64,000 nt of DNA, from assembly GCA_031002005.1 (NCBI GenBank), contig CM061919.1, positions 19,787,687-19,851,686 on the forward strand, in the 5' to 3' direction. This stretch comes from Vandiemenella viatica (taxonomy: Eukaryota; Arthropoda; Insecta; Orthoptera; Morabidae). Positions 30,185 through 41,480 of this stretch are shown piece after piece. The position numbers and the translations under genes were made by a program. Numbering within the stretch: the stretch's first letter is position 1; each line of letters begins with the position of its first letter. The notes below the pieces were generated by a model. The model ran no database searches, was not told where the DNA came from, and was given only the letters and a program-made list of their open reading frames with translations.

Positions 30185-32192
30185 GGGCCTTATTACACTA
30201 GGCGACTTGGCGGCGCAACCAGCCGCGGCACTGGTCTGTTGGCGACGCAACCAGGATTCTGGTGGCACCGCCAGCCAGTCACTCGCACAACCGAGCAGTC
30301 ACTTTGCTGTTATCCTCGCATTCTACGCGAATTGTGTGGTTGAATATGTCCAGTGAACTACAGAATGTCACTTTGGAAATGAGTGGAAGTGAAAGTGTAG
30401 AGAAGACAAAGGGATAAAACAAGAAGAATGTCTCATTTTCGTATCTTTCCCGGTAATATCAACCTTTACTAAGTACAATGATTAAAAGAAAGACGATTTA
30501 GACATTCTTAAGTAATTAAAAAACTTGTTGTCGTCTGAATACAGTTTAATTGCGATGGAGCTAACACTCCGGTAGCAATTTGCACATTTACAGCACTCTC
30601 TTCACCCTCCTCCTTTCCTCCAATGAGTCCCAATCCAGCTCCTGTGTCATATCAGTTACTGACTGGGTCCTGCGATAATTTCCACAAACAAATCTAGCTG
30701 CTCTTCTTTGCACACCTTCCAACTCCTGTATTTGATCTCCAAAATGTGGTCCCAAACTACACCACCATATTCAACAAATGATCTGACCAAAGTTTTGTAA
30801 CCCAACTCCCTAACTTCTCTGTTACATCCTCTCATCACCCTCTTCAGCAAATGAAGGATTTTGTAACCTTTTTCTACCACCTGCCCAATTGAGTTTATCA
30901 AACGTTATGCAAAGAATTTACACTTCATCAAGCAAATCTGACCCCATTCTGTAATCATAATTAACCTTTAGATCTATTTATCTTTGTATCTTATAAGCCG
31001 ACTCTTCTTGGCATTTATCTTCATTCCATGCTGACCTACCCATTTAGATATTCTATCCAGATCATCCTGCAACTGTTCAGTCTTCACCTATTTTATCCTA
31101 TTGTATACCATTGTATCATTTGCAAAATACCTAGATTCTGACCGTAACACAGTCATTCATTAGAATAATGAACAGCAACTCCCATATTTACTTCTTCTCT
31201 TGATAATGTATTTCCTACTCTAACCCATTGCTTTCTGAATTTTAAGAATTCCTGTGCCCAGCAAGTAACTTTTTCATCCAATTCAATACATTTCAGTTTA
31301 TTTAAAACCATTTTATGGCTCACTCTGTAAAATGCCTTAGAAAGATCTAGTGCCACACTATCAACTTGGCCTGCCATTTCAAATTCATTTGAAATATCTT
31401 GCATATAGCCCACTATCTGAGATTCAAATGAATATCCTTGCCTAAAACTATGTTGTCGATCTGAAAACTAGTTTCGTTCTTCACAGAGATTTCTGATATA
31501 GTTGCATATCAATCTCTCAATCATTCTGCCCATCACTGATGACAAACTAATTGGCCAGGAATTTTCACCATATTTTTAACCCTTCCTTTATGAACTGGTA
31601 CTACTATCGGTCTTTTCCAATCCTTTGGTAAGCAGCAAGTCTCCAAATTCATTTTAAACAAAATTTTAAGGTAAGGTACAATATCCTATCCCACAATCTT
31701 TAATAAATCTGTAGTAATATTACCTACACCAGTTTTAGCTTTCTGAGTTACTTCGCAATTTCCTGAGAATTTATTTCAAATTTTGTAGGTTCATCATTTA
31801 TAATCTCCTCTGATTCATTCCTTCCCATCACAGGATGACTGTCCCTAGTTGTCTCACCAAACCTGACACTCAGTATCTCTGCAATTTTAAAATTGTAAAG
31901 TAGGAAGGGGGCATATGAACAGTAGACTGAACGCGTGGTGGCGAGTCTGGCGGCTCCACCTGGTGGCCTAGTGTAATAAGCTACGTAAGATACAATGCCC
32001 CGCCACGACTCTCGGCCACCAGTGGTTGCCGGCCTGGTGGCCGGGCAGGGCAGCCAGCCGGCCGCCAGTTTCTGGCGGCGCCACTGGCTGCCCTAGTGTA
32101 ATAAGCTCCATAAGACTCTGTGCCCAGCGACGAGCAGAGCCACCAGTGGCCCGGCTGGTTGCGCCGCCAAGTCGCCTAGTGTAATAAGGCCC
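30185..32192 (-). mobile_element. Non-autonomous PIF/Harbinger-like element, copy A, carrying a LINE
   Basis: It begins GGGCCTTATTACACTAGGCG and ends with the inverted sequence at 32192. Near the right end the CCTAGTGTAATAAG motif recurs twice more (about 31967 and 32089). The interior carries a dead LINE (30541-31905). It sits in the Tc1 remnant. The left flank is TAA and the right flank is CTA, so the 3-bp duplication is imperfect. Compared with copy B it lacks about 330 bp of LINE 3' sequence and about 110 bp near 30545. TIRs beginning GGGCC with 3-bp TWA duplications point to PIF/Harbinger, but no transposase is present to prove it. Confidence 0.75.
30541..31905 (-). repeat. Cargo LINE fragment in copy A
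   Basis: Minus-strand motifs: VALDLSKAFYRVSHKMVLNK (about 31345-31285), then GVAVHYSNE where the usual VPQGS...GPLLF block should be, and VRSFVEYGGVVWDH (about 30790-30750). The same internal deletion is found in copy B. It is a CR1/Jockey-type LINE, inactive before it was duplicated. Confidence 0.85.
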
Positions 32193-32269
32193 CTACAGTG
32201 GAGACCTTGTACATGTTAGATGCAACCTTGGTGAGTCGGGAAAAATACATTGTTGAGCGGCATAAGTAA
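32193..32269 (+). pseudogene. Tc1-like transposase remnant, part 2 (77 bp between insertions)
   Basis: One frame reads SGDLVHVRCNLGES, continuing FHFNLAY of part 1. Another frame ends YIVERHK, which runs directly into part 3 (ETPSMMVRVAIRYN). Tc1 proteins have this order (RFNL..SDGR.RVRR..GE....CIVERH...PGVMVWGAI.YN). The spacer is therefore the original target, not part of either inserted copy. Confidence 0.8.
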
Positions 32270-34718
32270 GGGCCTTATTACACTAGGCGACTTGGCGGCG
32301 CAACCAGCCGGGCAACTGGTGGCTCTGCTCGTCGCTGGGCACAGGGTCTTATGGAGCTTATTACACTAGGGCAGCCAGTGGCGCCGCCAGAAACTGGCGG
32401 CCGGCTGGCTGCCGGGCCCGGCCACCAGACCGGCAACCACTGGTGGCGCAGAGTCGTGGCGGGGCATTGTATCTTACCTAGCTTATTACACTAGGACACC
32501 AGGCGGCGCCGCCAGACTCGCCACCACGCGTTCAGTCTGCTATTCATGTGCCCCTTCCTACTTTACAATTTTAAAATTGCAGAGATACTGAGTGACAGGT
32601 TTGGTGAGACAACTAGGGACAGTCATCCTCTGATGGGAGGGAATGAATCAGAGGAGAGTATAAATGACGAACCTACAAAATTTGAAATAAATTCTCAGCA
32701 AATTGCGAATTAACTCAGAAAGCTAAAAGTGGTGTAGGCAATATTACTACAGATTTATTAAAGATTGTGGGATACGATATTGTACCTTACCTTAAAATTT
32801 TGTTTAAAATGAGTTTGGAGACTTGCTGCTTACCAGAGGATTGGAAAAGACCGATAGTAGTACCAGTTCATAAAGGAAGGGTTAAAAATATGGTGAAAAT
32901 TCCTGGCCAATTAATTTGTCATCAGTGATAGGCAGAATGATGGAGAGATTGATATGCAACTATATCAGAAATGTCTGTGAAGATAGAAACTAGTTTTCAG
33001 ATCGACAACATGGCTTTAGGCAAGGATATTCATTTGAATCTCAGATAGTGGGCTATATGCAAGATATTTAAAATGAATTGGAAATGGGAGACCAAGTTGA
33101 TAGTGTGGCACTAGATCTTTTTAATGTATTTGACAGAGTGAGCGATAAAATGGTTTTAAATAAACTGAAATGTATTGAATTGGATGAGAAAGTTACTTGC
33201 TGGTCACAGGAATCCTTAAAAGTCAGAAAGCAAATGGTTAGAGTAGGAAATACATTATCAAGAGAAGTGGAAGTAAATATAGGAGTTGCTGTTCATTATT
33301 CTAATGAATAACTGTGTTACGGTCAGAATCTAGGTATTTTGCAAATGATACAATGGTATACAATAGGATAAAAACAGGTGAAGACTGAACAGTTGCAGGA
33401 TGATCTGGATAGAATATCTAAATGGGTAGGTCAGCCTGGAATAAAGATAAATGCCAAGAAGAGTCGGCTTATGAGATACACAGATAAATATATCTAAAGG
33501 TTAATTATGATTACAGAGTGGGGACAGATTTGCTTGATGAAGTGTAAATTCTTTGCATAACGTTTGATAAACTCAATTGGGCAGGTGGTAGAAAAAGGTT
33601 ACAAAATCCTTCATTTGCTGAAGAGGGTGATGAGAGGATGTAACAGAGAAGTTAGGGACTTGAGTTACAAAACTTTGGTCAGATCACTGGTTGAATATGG
33701 TGGTGTAGTTTGGGACCACATTTTGGAGATCAAATACAGGAGTTGGAAGGTGTGCAAAGAAGAGCAGCTAGATTTGTTTGTGGAAATTATGGCAGGACCC
33801 AGTCAGTAACTGATATGATACAGGAGCTGGATTGGGACTCATTGGAGGAAAGGAGGAGAGTGCTGGAAATGTGCAAGGCATATGTTGGTGATGGGACTTG
33901 GATGGAAATTGGTAAAAGAATTAGGAATAGTGCATGGAAGGAGAAAGGCGACCATGACCACAAGCTTGGGCTCGATTTCTTGCATAAGGGAGTGGAAAAA
34001 ATTTTCTTTTGTTGTTTAGGGCGTCAGGAATTGGAACAAATTACCGAGTGTAGTGATGAATAATTTACAAAAAAAAAGGAAAAAAAGAGCTTAAGGATTT
34101 TAAAATTAAAATTTATAAATAGGAAAAGTAAATGGGGGAGGAATTTAACATTCCAGCTATAAAAGAAAATTTAAATATATACATAAACGGGAAATTAGAT
34201 GACTAGGGAAATTGCTACCGGAGTGTTAGCTCCATCGCAATTAAATTAATGATTAATTAAAAATAATTAAAAAGAAAAAGGGAAGGCGAAGGGAGAGAAA
34301 GATGTATGTATATCATATTCTATTGCTAAGGGAATCTATACTCTTTTTGATGAATTGTATTCAGACGACAACAAGTTTTTTAATTACTTAAGAATGTCTA
34401 AATCGTCTTTCTTTTAATCATTGTACTTGGTAAAGGTTGATATTACCGGGAAAGATACGAAAATGAGAAATTCTTCTTGCTTTACCCCTTTGTCTTCTCT
34501 ACACTTTCACTTCCTCGCATTTCCACAGTGACATTCTGTAGTTGACTGGACATATTCAACTACACAATTCGCATACAATGCGAGGATAACAGCAAAGAGA
34601 CTGCTGGGTTGCGCGAGTGGCTGGCTGGCTGCGCCACCAGAATCCTGGTTGCGTCGCCAACAAAGACACCAGTGGCGCGTCTGGTTGCGCCACCAAGTCG
34701 CCTAGTGTAATAAGGCCC
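32270..34718 (+). mobile_element. Non-autonomous PIF/Harbinger-like element, copy B, carrying a LINE
   Basis: It has the same ends as copy A in opposite orientation, starting GGGCCTTATTACACTAGG. A perfect TAA duplication is at 32267-32269 and 34719-34721. Extra CTTATTACACTAGG motifs lie at about 32358 and 32482. The interior carries the same LINE fragment (32565-34260) plus about 340 bp of shared element sequence at the right end. Length is 2449 bp. No transposase is present, so it must have moved in trans. Confidence 0.82.
32565..34260 (+). repeat. Cargo LINE fragment in copy B
   Basis: Motifs: VALDLFNVFDRVSDKMVLNK (about 33100-33160), the same deletion at GVAVHYSNE, LDRISKWVGQPGIKINAKKS (about 33405-33460), LVRSLVEYGGVVWDH (about 33675-33720) and QRRAARFVCGNYGRTQSVTD (about 33745-33815). 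A 3' UTR ends 'gctccatcgcaattaaatta' at about 34245. It provides the best reference copy for the LINE pieces at 1066-9795, 57425, 58100, 58890 and 61875. Confidence 0.87.
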
Positions 34719-34721
34719 TAA

Positions 34722-34930
34722 GAAACGCCAAGTATGATGGTACGGGTTGCCATTCGCTATAACGTGATTTCGCCACCTAGGTATTGAGAGCAACCTGAAC
34801 AGCAATTTCTACTCCAGGAAATTTTAGAGCCCGACACACTGCCCTTGCTCAGACGAATGAGCTGCTCATTCGTTTCAGCATTTGAGCGTGCTCAAGAAAA
34901 AGGAAAGTGTGGTCAATGGAGCCAGTTTTT
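34722..34930 (+). pseudogene. Tc1-like transposase remnant, part 3
   Basis: The frame from 34722 reads ETPSMMVRVAIRYNVISPPR, then EQPEQQFLLQEILEPDTLPL. This corresponds to the Tc1 region GVMVWGAI.YN....L..I.GNLN...Y...VL.P..LPFL. It directly continues the 77-bp spacer once copy B is removed. Confidence 0.82.
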
Positions 34931-35199
34931 AAATAACAACAGTGCTCAGTAAATGTTCGGCTTTTGACATGTCTCACTTATGTGTGTGACCACTTTGTCC
35001 TTTATACTGTGTTAAAAAGAAAATACAAGGTGGTGGATTAGAAAAAGATCATTGTTAGCGAAGAAATTATTTTAATCATATAATTCGCGAATTGACTTTT
35101 GAAGGAGAATTGTCGAGGATCGATTTCGAACATTTGCTCTCATTAGATGAACATCATATTAAATTGTACGATATACCTATACGGGAGGCGATCCCACCA

Positions 35200-35580
35200 G
35201 AAGATAAATCAGAGTTAATGTACATCGTCAAGAAAAAGAATTCATTTGTTCACGAGTACAAAATAAACAGCTCAGTTGTTGGAACAGTTGATTCAATCAA
35301 GTACTTGGCCGTAATAGCACAAACCAACATGAAACGGGACCCGCACATAACTTCCGTCGTACGTAACCTAATTCCAGATAACGATTCTTAGGTTGTATTT
35401 TGAAGAATCGTAAAGCTTATACGAAGGAAATAGCGTACAAAACTCTCGTGCGTCTACATTGGGATTACTGTGGTGAATTTATTGACACGGTACAGAAAGT
35501 ACAGAGCAGAGCCACTCGATTAGTGACTGCTTGCCACAGTCACTACGAAAGTGCCATAGAATAGGGATTGACTGGCAGGA
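35200..35580 (+). pseudogene. CR1/Jockey-type LINE C-terminal fragment
   Basis: The frame reads KKKNSFVHEYKINSSVVGTV and DSIKYLAVIAQTNMKRDPHI. After shifts it reads YRKYRAEPL and the VQK.QSRA.R-type block (about 35490-35525). It is the same family as the LINE at 24818 (compare SMKYLGVTVQRNMKWDIHIN). A T-rich run at 35589-35608 follows. Confidence 0.75.
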
Positions 35581-35608
35581 ATGCCAACGTTTTTTTTTTT
35601 TTTTTTTA

Positions 35609-37972
35609 CAAAAAATGAAGTATATTTGTCTTTGTAAGGGGGAAAAAGAAGTATATGAAAGAAAAACAGTATTTTTTAATTTAGATCTTTATTACCTTAA
35701 ATATATAAATCTTCCTGCCATTTTTTGGTCTAATTTCAAAGTGTTAAATGCTATTTTCATGGCGAGGAAAAAAATGTTAGTTGCGTAACACAAGTCCACG
35801 ACTTCTAAATCCCTTAATTTGTCTTCCGGTAAATTCTACTTTATCCACAAATTGTATCAGTTGCTCCCCCCTGCCCCTCGCTGGATACGCCCATGAGCCC
35901 TAATATGTCATTTGGAAATAAATAATACACTTGAGCGTTCTGTTCTATAAATTGTTTAGTTTACCACAAATAAAGTATTTTCACATACTTTACGGTTAGG
36001 CTAAAGTATAACAACCAAAATTAATGCATGATACTTGTAGCGGGGTTTCCAGCTGGGGTGTTCCCCGTTGACTACATAAAAAGCAAATTAGGAATGGGGC
36101 GATCAAGAATCTCACGTCGTGCGGGATTACAGGAAAACAAACAGAAGAATTTATTGTGACATTTGGCGTATACACCCCTGGGCACATTTATCGTTAAAAA
36201 TTACTCAATGAACAACCTTGAAATTTGACATATGATTAGTCAAACGCGCAATATAAAACGTGTTCTTAAACAATCAAAATGATATAGATTGGGTGCCATA
36301 GGAATGGGAACAATTGCCATCCGAAATTGTTAAACAAAATTTGTTGTGCAAGATGCCTTCAGGAACAAGAATAGGCTGTGACAAATGTTCGCCTAGCTCA
36401 GTTTTAAACAAGGTGCAAAGAGCAGAGACCACTTATCTCCAGAGCGCTTACGGGTTCATTAAACAGTCTCATGGAACCAGTTTGGATAACACTTTACCGT
36501 AGATGATCGTCAGCGATGAGTGTGCCGCATCCAGTCAGCGATGCTGGTCCATCTTCTATCAGCACCTCAAGCGTAGGCGAGCCAGGTCATCTCCTAGTCA
36601 CGTTCTGCTATCAAGTCCCGTCTTGTAGGTGCTCCTTCCAGCAGGTAACATCTTGCCCCTCCTCCGTTGTCGAAGACGTTACCCATGGACAGAGAAAACC
36701 CACATTTTTAAATCACGTGCCTCGTTAATCTACTATGATTGGTAGAAGGCCTAGTTGCTGAAATCACGTGTCTCGTTAACACTTATTTCATTCGCGACCC
36801 CGGTTCTCGCTTCTGTCGCATGGCTCGGAAACGTCCGGCCATATTCGGCCGGTGGTTATTTTCCATCACGAACCGCAGTACAGTGACCTTAACGGGATCT
36901 GGGGAGAGGCCGGAAGGTTGCCCCATCCCCCTTTGTCAGCCCTGGCGACACTGCGTCCAGCTGCCGTAACGGGACTCTGGGACGATGCCTACCGAGGCTG
37001 GGCGCAGCATTTCTCTTTTTTTCGTCTCACAGTTATAGCACCATATTTAATAATATTGTCTCCTCATACCTGAGCAGCCTTGCGTATTAATTAACAATTG
37101 AATCACTCAAGATCTAAAGTACAAAATTAATTTGATCATAAAATAAAATAATGTGGATAACATATAAATTTAGAATGGGGAGAAGCGTCATATTACATAC
37201 TATAGTACCGAGCATAATTAGGAGACTTACGACTCTGACCATTACGGCACGATTTACCCTTAAATTACAATTTATTCAACAAAAGATCATGCTCACAATA
37301 ATCAGAAAATGACTGAAAGTGTACATTGACTGATTTACTCGTCCAATTGCAGCTGAAACTCACAGCTCATATTCTGAATTTCGCAAAGAATTCAATTTGA
37401 GGATCACCTATTATCCAGTAATATGTTTTCCCCCACAAATGTTAATGTTTTCGTAATTGTTTAGGTGTCTTCACTTTTTCTTTTTTGGGTTACTGTTGTA
37501 TCACTTTTATTAGTATAACTAACAGTATCTGAATTACTTTCTATTTTAAACAATGTAATAGAATAATAATGCAGTTGAAAACACCAACCTAGAAACAACG
37601 AGAAACCTGAAACCGCGAAGACTCTGCTTGTCTGTTAAATGTTGACATCCACTGTTCGGAAATAATGGCGACGGACACGAGTCGACACGAGTGCCACATT
37701 ACGAATGGTCCGCTCCTATTACCTCGGCTACCAAGCCGTAAATACACACATCAAAGAACAAACAGTCCCTGGTTGATGCATTTCCTTCCTCCAAGGGTTG
37801 ATGGGCAGGGGGAAGTGGAACTAACATAATAGCGTTACGGTCCATGTGTTGTATACTTCACTCGAAATAAAGTATTTTGGCATACTCTTATTGGCATGAA
37901 AAAGTATAAAATATAACGATCATAAATAAAGTATGATACTTTACCATAAAGTGTGACTGGCAACCCTACAAG
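35609..37972. other. Intergenic, no gene recognised
   Basis: AT-rich flanks surround a more G+C-rich stretch at about 36500-37000 with several short frames on the plus strand and no known motif. 37880-37960 repeats 'aaagtat' words. Nothing else is supported. Confidence 0.45.
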
Positions 37973-38653
37973 CGACGCAAAGTGTGTTATTTTCTAGAGG
38001 ACAAAAGTCAATTTTGACATTAGTCTACACAGGCAAATAGTTATTTATATTTGAAGTAGACAAACTATATTATAAGGAAAAATGGTTTATTTTACGCGAA
38101 TCTGCTCCTAACAATTGGAAAAATAATTTGAACAATGGGCTTGCTATGACCCGCCGATCAAGTGCTCCATTCGGCCGCGCCATTCGACTGAGTTTGGTCG
38201 ATGATTACGCTGTGTTTCTGTGTGGTATTAGTAATTAGTATGTTGCTATTACTTTTCGTGAGTTTCAAGATAAGTTTCCGCTTGACTTTTCCGTAATAAG
38301 TTTTAAAACTGAACCATGAGAATCATTAAAATAGAGCGAGATTATTTTTGATAAAAAAAAAAAAACTACTCAGCCAGTTTCATTTTGAGTTTTAGTTCAT
38401 TATACGACATTATACCAATCTATTCCTATATTTATTTGAAAGAGCTACTTATTAACTACAAGAATAACCATCATTTGTTTGCGCATGTTTGCGACACCCA
38501 TACAACTTTACGTCATTTTCAAAACGACTGCACAAATTTCGCGTAGAGAATTTTTCAACGTATGATTTGCTAACACAAAACAATCAAGGATAGATGCTTT
38601 GTTACAGTTTGTATTGCAATAACTAGGTGACACATAGTTTTCAGATGACATTA

Positions 38654-39039
38654 GGGAGCGTGCATAAACCACATAGCTCCATTTTGGCTCCCAGTGACCC
38701 CCCCCCCCCCACGTAACCCTACGTGGCTTTTGCCTCTACCCCCCCCCCCTCACGTACCACGAAGTTTTTTTTCCCTTTTGATTCCAAAAAACGTTTTGTG
38801 CTGTTTTCTCATGTCAGGCTATAGTAAATTACATACAGAGATAATTGACTGAGGGAAATAAATATTCACATGCTGTTGTGAGTTCTGTTCCTCATTTTAA
38901 CTGTGACAAATATTATGAAAGGAACGCTAAGTGGCCTAGATCGGAACCCCCCCCCCTTTCCCCTCACGTAGCCCAGCGTAGCCTTCCAGCCAAACCCCTC
39001 CCCCGCCTGGACCGAGCCACGTAGTTTGTGCACGCTCCC
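38654..39039. mobile_element. 386-bp MITE with TTA duplication and poly-C tracts
   Basis: The TIRs start GGGAGCGTGCATAAAC (left) and GGGAGCGTGCACAAAC (right, reversed), matching at about 22 of 26 positions. TTA is duplicated at 38651-38653 and 39040-39042. The inverted arm preserves the empty site at about 40545-40562 as GATGACATTATAAAGAG (reversed), with a single TTA. The interior has runs of C and paired 'acgta' motifs. A 3-bp TTA duplication fits PIF/Harbinger or a related group. Confidence 0.88.
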
Positions 39040-39143
39040 TTATAAAGAGTTTAAAAGCTACGATCAGAATTGATTCTCGAAAAATTGAACAAAGATGGTC
39101 TTAAACGGGAAGACATAGGGACCGCTTGCTAAACACATATTCT

Positions 39144-39389
39144 TTTTTTTTTTTTTTTACTGCTTAACGTCTTCTATAACAACTAGGTCTTTAGAGACGG
39201 GAAAGGATAGGGGGCAAGGAATGGGAAGGAATTCGGCCATGGCCTTTTGAAGGAAGCATCCCGGCATTCACCTGGAGTGATTTGGGGAAACCATGGAAAA
39301 CCCAAATGTGGATGCCCGGACGGGGATTCGAACCACCGTCCTCCCGAATGCGAGGCCAGGACGCTATCCGTTACACCACCACGCTCGGT
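39144..39389 (-). mobile_element. tRNA-derived SINE, second copy
   Basis: This is the reverse complement of the family at 10767-11004: A tail at 39144-39158 (as T), body, B box (GATTCGAACC on plus, one base off consensus context) and head ending ACGCTCGG. The duplication AACACATATTCT (39132-39143) versus AACACAAATTCT (39390-39401) has one mismatch. The empty site survives in the opposite arm near 40462-40475. Confidence 0.92.
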
Positions 39390-39799
39390 AACACAAATTC
39401 TAAATGGTTAGAAGGAAACGTTTCATTACCTGATATTGTCACCAAAACTACACTACCTGGAACGAGTTTGGGCTCATATGGAAGACCACAAAAAGACTTT
39501 GAGAGTTCTGGTATCAAAACAAGCATCTTCTTGAAACGGCAAGTCAAGAAGAAATTTCGGTTGCAGCCGAAGTGCAGTTTCGCAAGCCAGGAAAAAGAGA
39601 TTCTGCACCAATCGTGAAAGAGCTTTGTCTTTATTCACCTAGGTTTTCTTGTCAAACAAAAATTTAATGGAACGACAATATCTATTCGAAGGAGGTGAAG
39701 GGATTGCCACACAATTTTTTTTCCTGCTTTGATCATCTTCTGCGTAGATTTGAATGCACATCATCAATATACTGAATAAACTTTCATTACTTCAAATTT

Positions 39800-40550
39800 C
39801 TTCGAAAATTTTTGTTTGTACTTATTTTGTTCAGTACCACCACAAGCCCATTTTACAATGATGTCAGAATCATCATGTCAGAATCATCATGTCAGTCATA
39901 GCCTTCAGGACCCCTTCTTGTACTTTGCACAATCGTGTAATCGTGTGATCCAGAAGAGACTGCAGCTTAATTTCAACGAGCGTTTCAGTGACATTAACAC
40001 GTCTGGGATAGCATGATTGTATTGCCATTTTTACTTTATAATAAGGTGGATACATTTTCCTGTTAAAATATTTTGATTGCAGGCGTATTGTTTTATACTG
40101 GTGTGTCGAGTGAGCCGCATCAACCATTAAGGTCCTCCGATAGTGCAGCTGCTTTTGAGGTCTCTAAACACCTCCACACTTTCTTCATATTAGTGCCTCT
40201 TCTAGGTGAATAAAGAGAAAGCTCTTTCACAATTGCTGCAGAATCTCGTTTTCCTGACTTGCGAAGCTGCACTTCGGCTGCCATCGAAATTTCTTCTTGA
40301 CTTGTCGTTTCAAGGAGATGCTTGATTCACCGTCTTTTTGTTTTAATACTTGAACTCTCAAAGTCTTTTTGTGGTTTTCCATATGCGCCCGAACTCGTCT
40401 CAGGCAGTGAACTTTTGGTGAAAATATCAGGTAATGAAACGTTTCCTTCTAACCACTTAGAATATGTGATTAGAAAGCGGTCTCTATCTCGTTTTAGACC
40501 ATCTTTGCTCAATTTTTAGAGAATCAATTCCGATAGTAGTTTTTAAACTC
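39800..40550 (-). pseudogene. Partial transposon-encoded protein, possibly RAG1/Transib-like
   Basis: Minus strand, 5'-3': YSKWLEGNVSLPDI and GKPQKDFESSSIKTKRR (about 40470-40330), then in other frames AAEVQLRKSGKRDSAAIVKE and LSLYSPRRG (about 40290-40190). After a shift come STHQYKTIRLQSK, MYPPYYKVKMAIQSCYP, ETLVEIKLQSLLDHTITRL (about 40110-39930) and, past a short duplication, DIIVKWACGG and KYKQKF (about 39860-39805). This order (RP-K-F, CYP, LQ-LLDHT, KWxxDG-like) matches an uncharacterised arthropod/cnidarian protein type I associate from memory with RAG1-like transposons. That assignment is unverified. The catalytic core is absent. The 5' half is repeated, inverted, at 39085-39642. Confidence 0.6.
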
Positions 40551-41299
40551 TTTATAATGTCATCTTAAAACGATATGTCACCTAGTTATTGCAATACAAT
40601 CTGTAACAAAGCATCTATCCTTGACTGTTTTGTGTTAGCAAACCATACGTTGAAAAATCCTCTACGCGAAATTTGTGCAGTCATTCTGAACATGACGAAA
40701 AGTTGTTTGGGTGTCGCAAACGTGTGCAAACAAATGAAGGTAATTCTTGTAGTTAATAAGTAGCTCTTTCAAATAAATATAGGAATAGATTGGTATAATA
40801 AACTAAAACTCAAAATGAAACTGGCTCAGTAGTTTTTTTTATATAAAAAATAATCTCACTCTATTTTAATGATGCTCATGATTCAGTTTTAAAACTTATT
40901 ACGGAAAAATCATGCGTAAACTTATCTTGAAACTCACCAAAAGCAATAGAAACACCCGAATTACTTATACCACACAGAAACACAGCGTAATCATCGACCA
41001 TACTCAGTCGAATGGCGCGGCCGAATGGAGTACTTGATCGGCGGGTCATAGGAAGTCCATTGTTTAAACTATTTTTTCTATTGTTAGGCTCAGATTCGTG
41101 GAAAATAATCCTTTGTTCCTAATAATATAGTTTGCCTACTTCAAACACAAATACCTATATCGCATGTGTAGACTAGTGTCAAAATTGACTTTTGTCCCTC
41201 TAGATTTAGAAAATAATACACTGTGCGACGTCGGTATCGTTTAAATTTAATTGGCTAATATTTACGAGCGCGAATTATTCTTCGTTCACAATCCTATTT

Positions 41300-41480
41300 A
41301 TGTCGCAATCAAAGGAGTGATAGGAACAGAGAAATAAGATGCCGTACTGATGCATATATGTATTGTTTCTTTCCTCGTGTTATTTGGGATTGGAACTCCA
41401 ATAGTTGTGGTGCAAAGTACCCTCTGCCACCCGCAATATCTTTGCATTGCGGAGTATGGACGTATATACAGCAATACCAA
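41300..41480 (+). repeat. CR1/Jockey-type LINE C-terminus and 3' UTR
   Basis: The frame reads NREIRCRTDAYMYCFFPRVI and then WDWNSNS (about 41318-41400), followed by 'accctctgccacccgcaa'. It is the same 3' end as 12468-12629. The piece is extremely 5'-truncated. Confidence 0.8.

Larger units (their letters stand above)
37978..41225 (-). mobile_element. Fold-back element with Transib/RAG-like ends and 5-bp duplication
   Basis: The 5-bp duplication CGACG is at 37973-37977 and 41226-41230. The ends read CAAAGTGTGTTATTTTCT (left) and, reversed, CACAGTGTATTATTTTCT (right). CACAGTG is the RAG recombination-signal heptamer, and Transib elements start CACWRTG-like with GC-rich 5-bp duplications. Arms of about 1 kb (37978-39642 and 40202-41225) are inverted copies, and a 560-bp centre is unique. 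The arms contain the 5' half of a transposon-like gene. Two later insertions sit only in the left arm. Confidence 0.7.

Noticed and set aside
30185..34718. A single giant palindrome or an assembly inversion
   Set aside because: The arms differ by indels of about 110 and 330 bp, and the 77-bp centre encodes Tc1 sequence continuous with both flanks. Two independent insertions explain it better.
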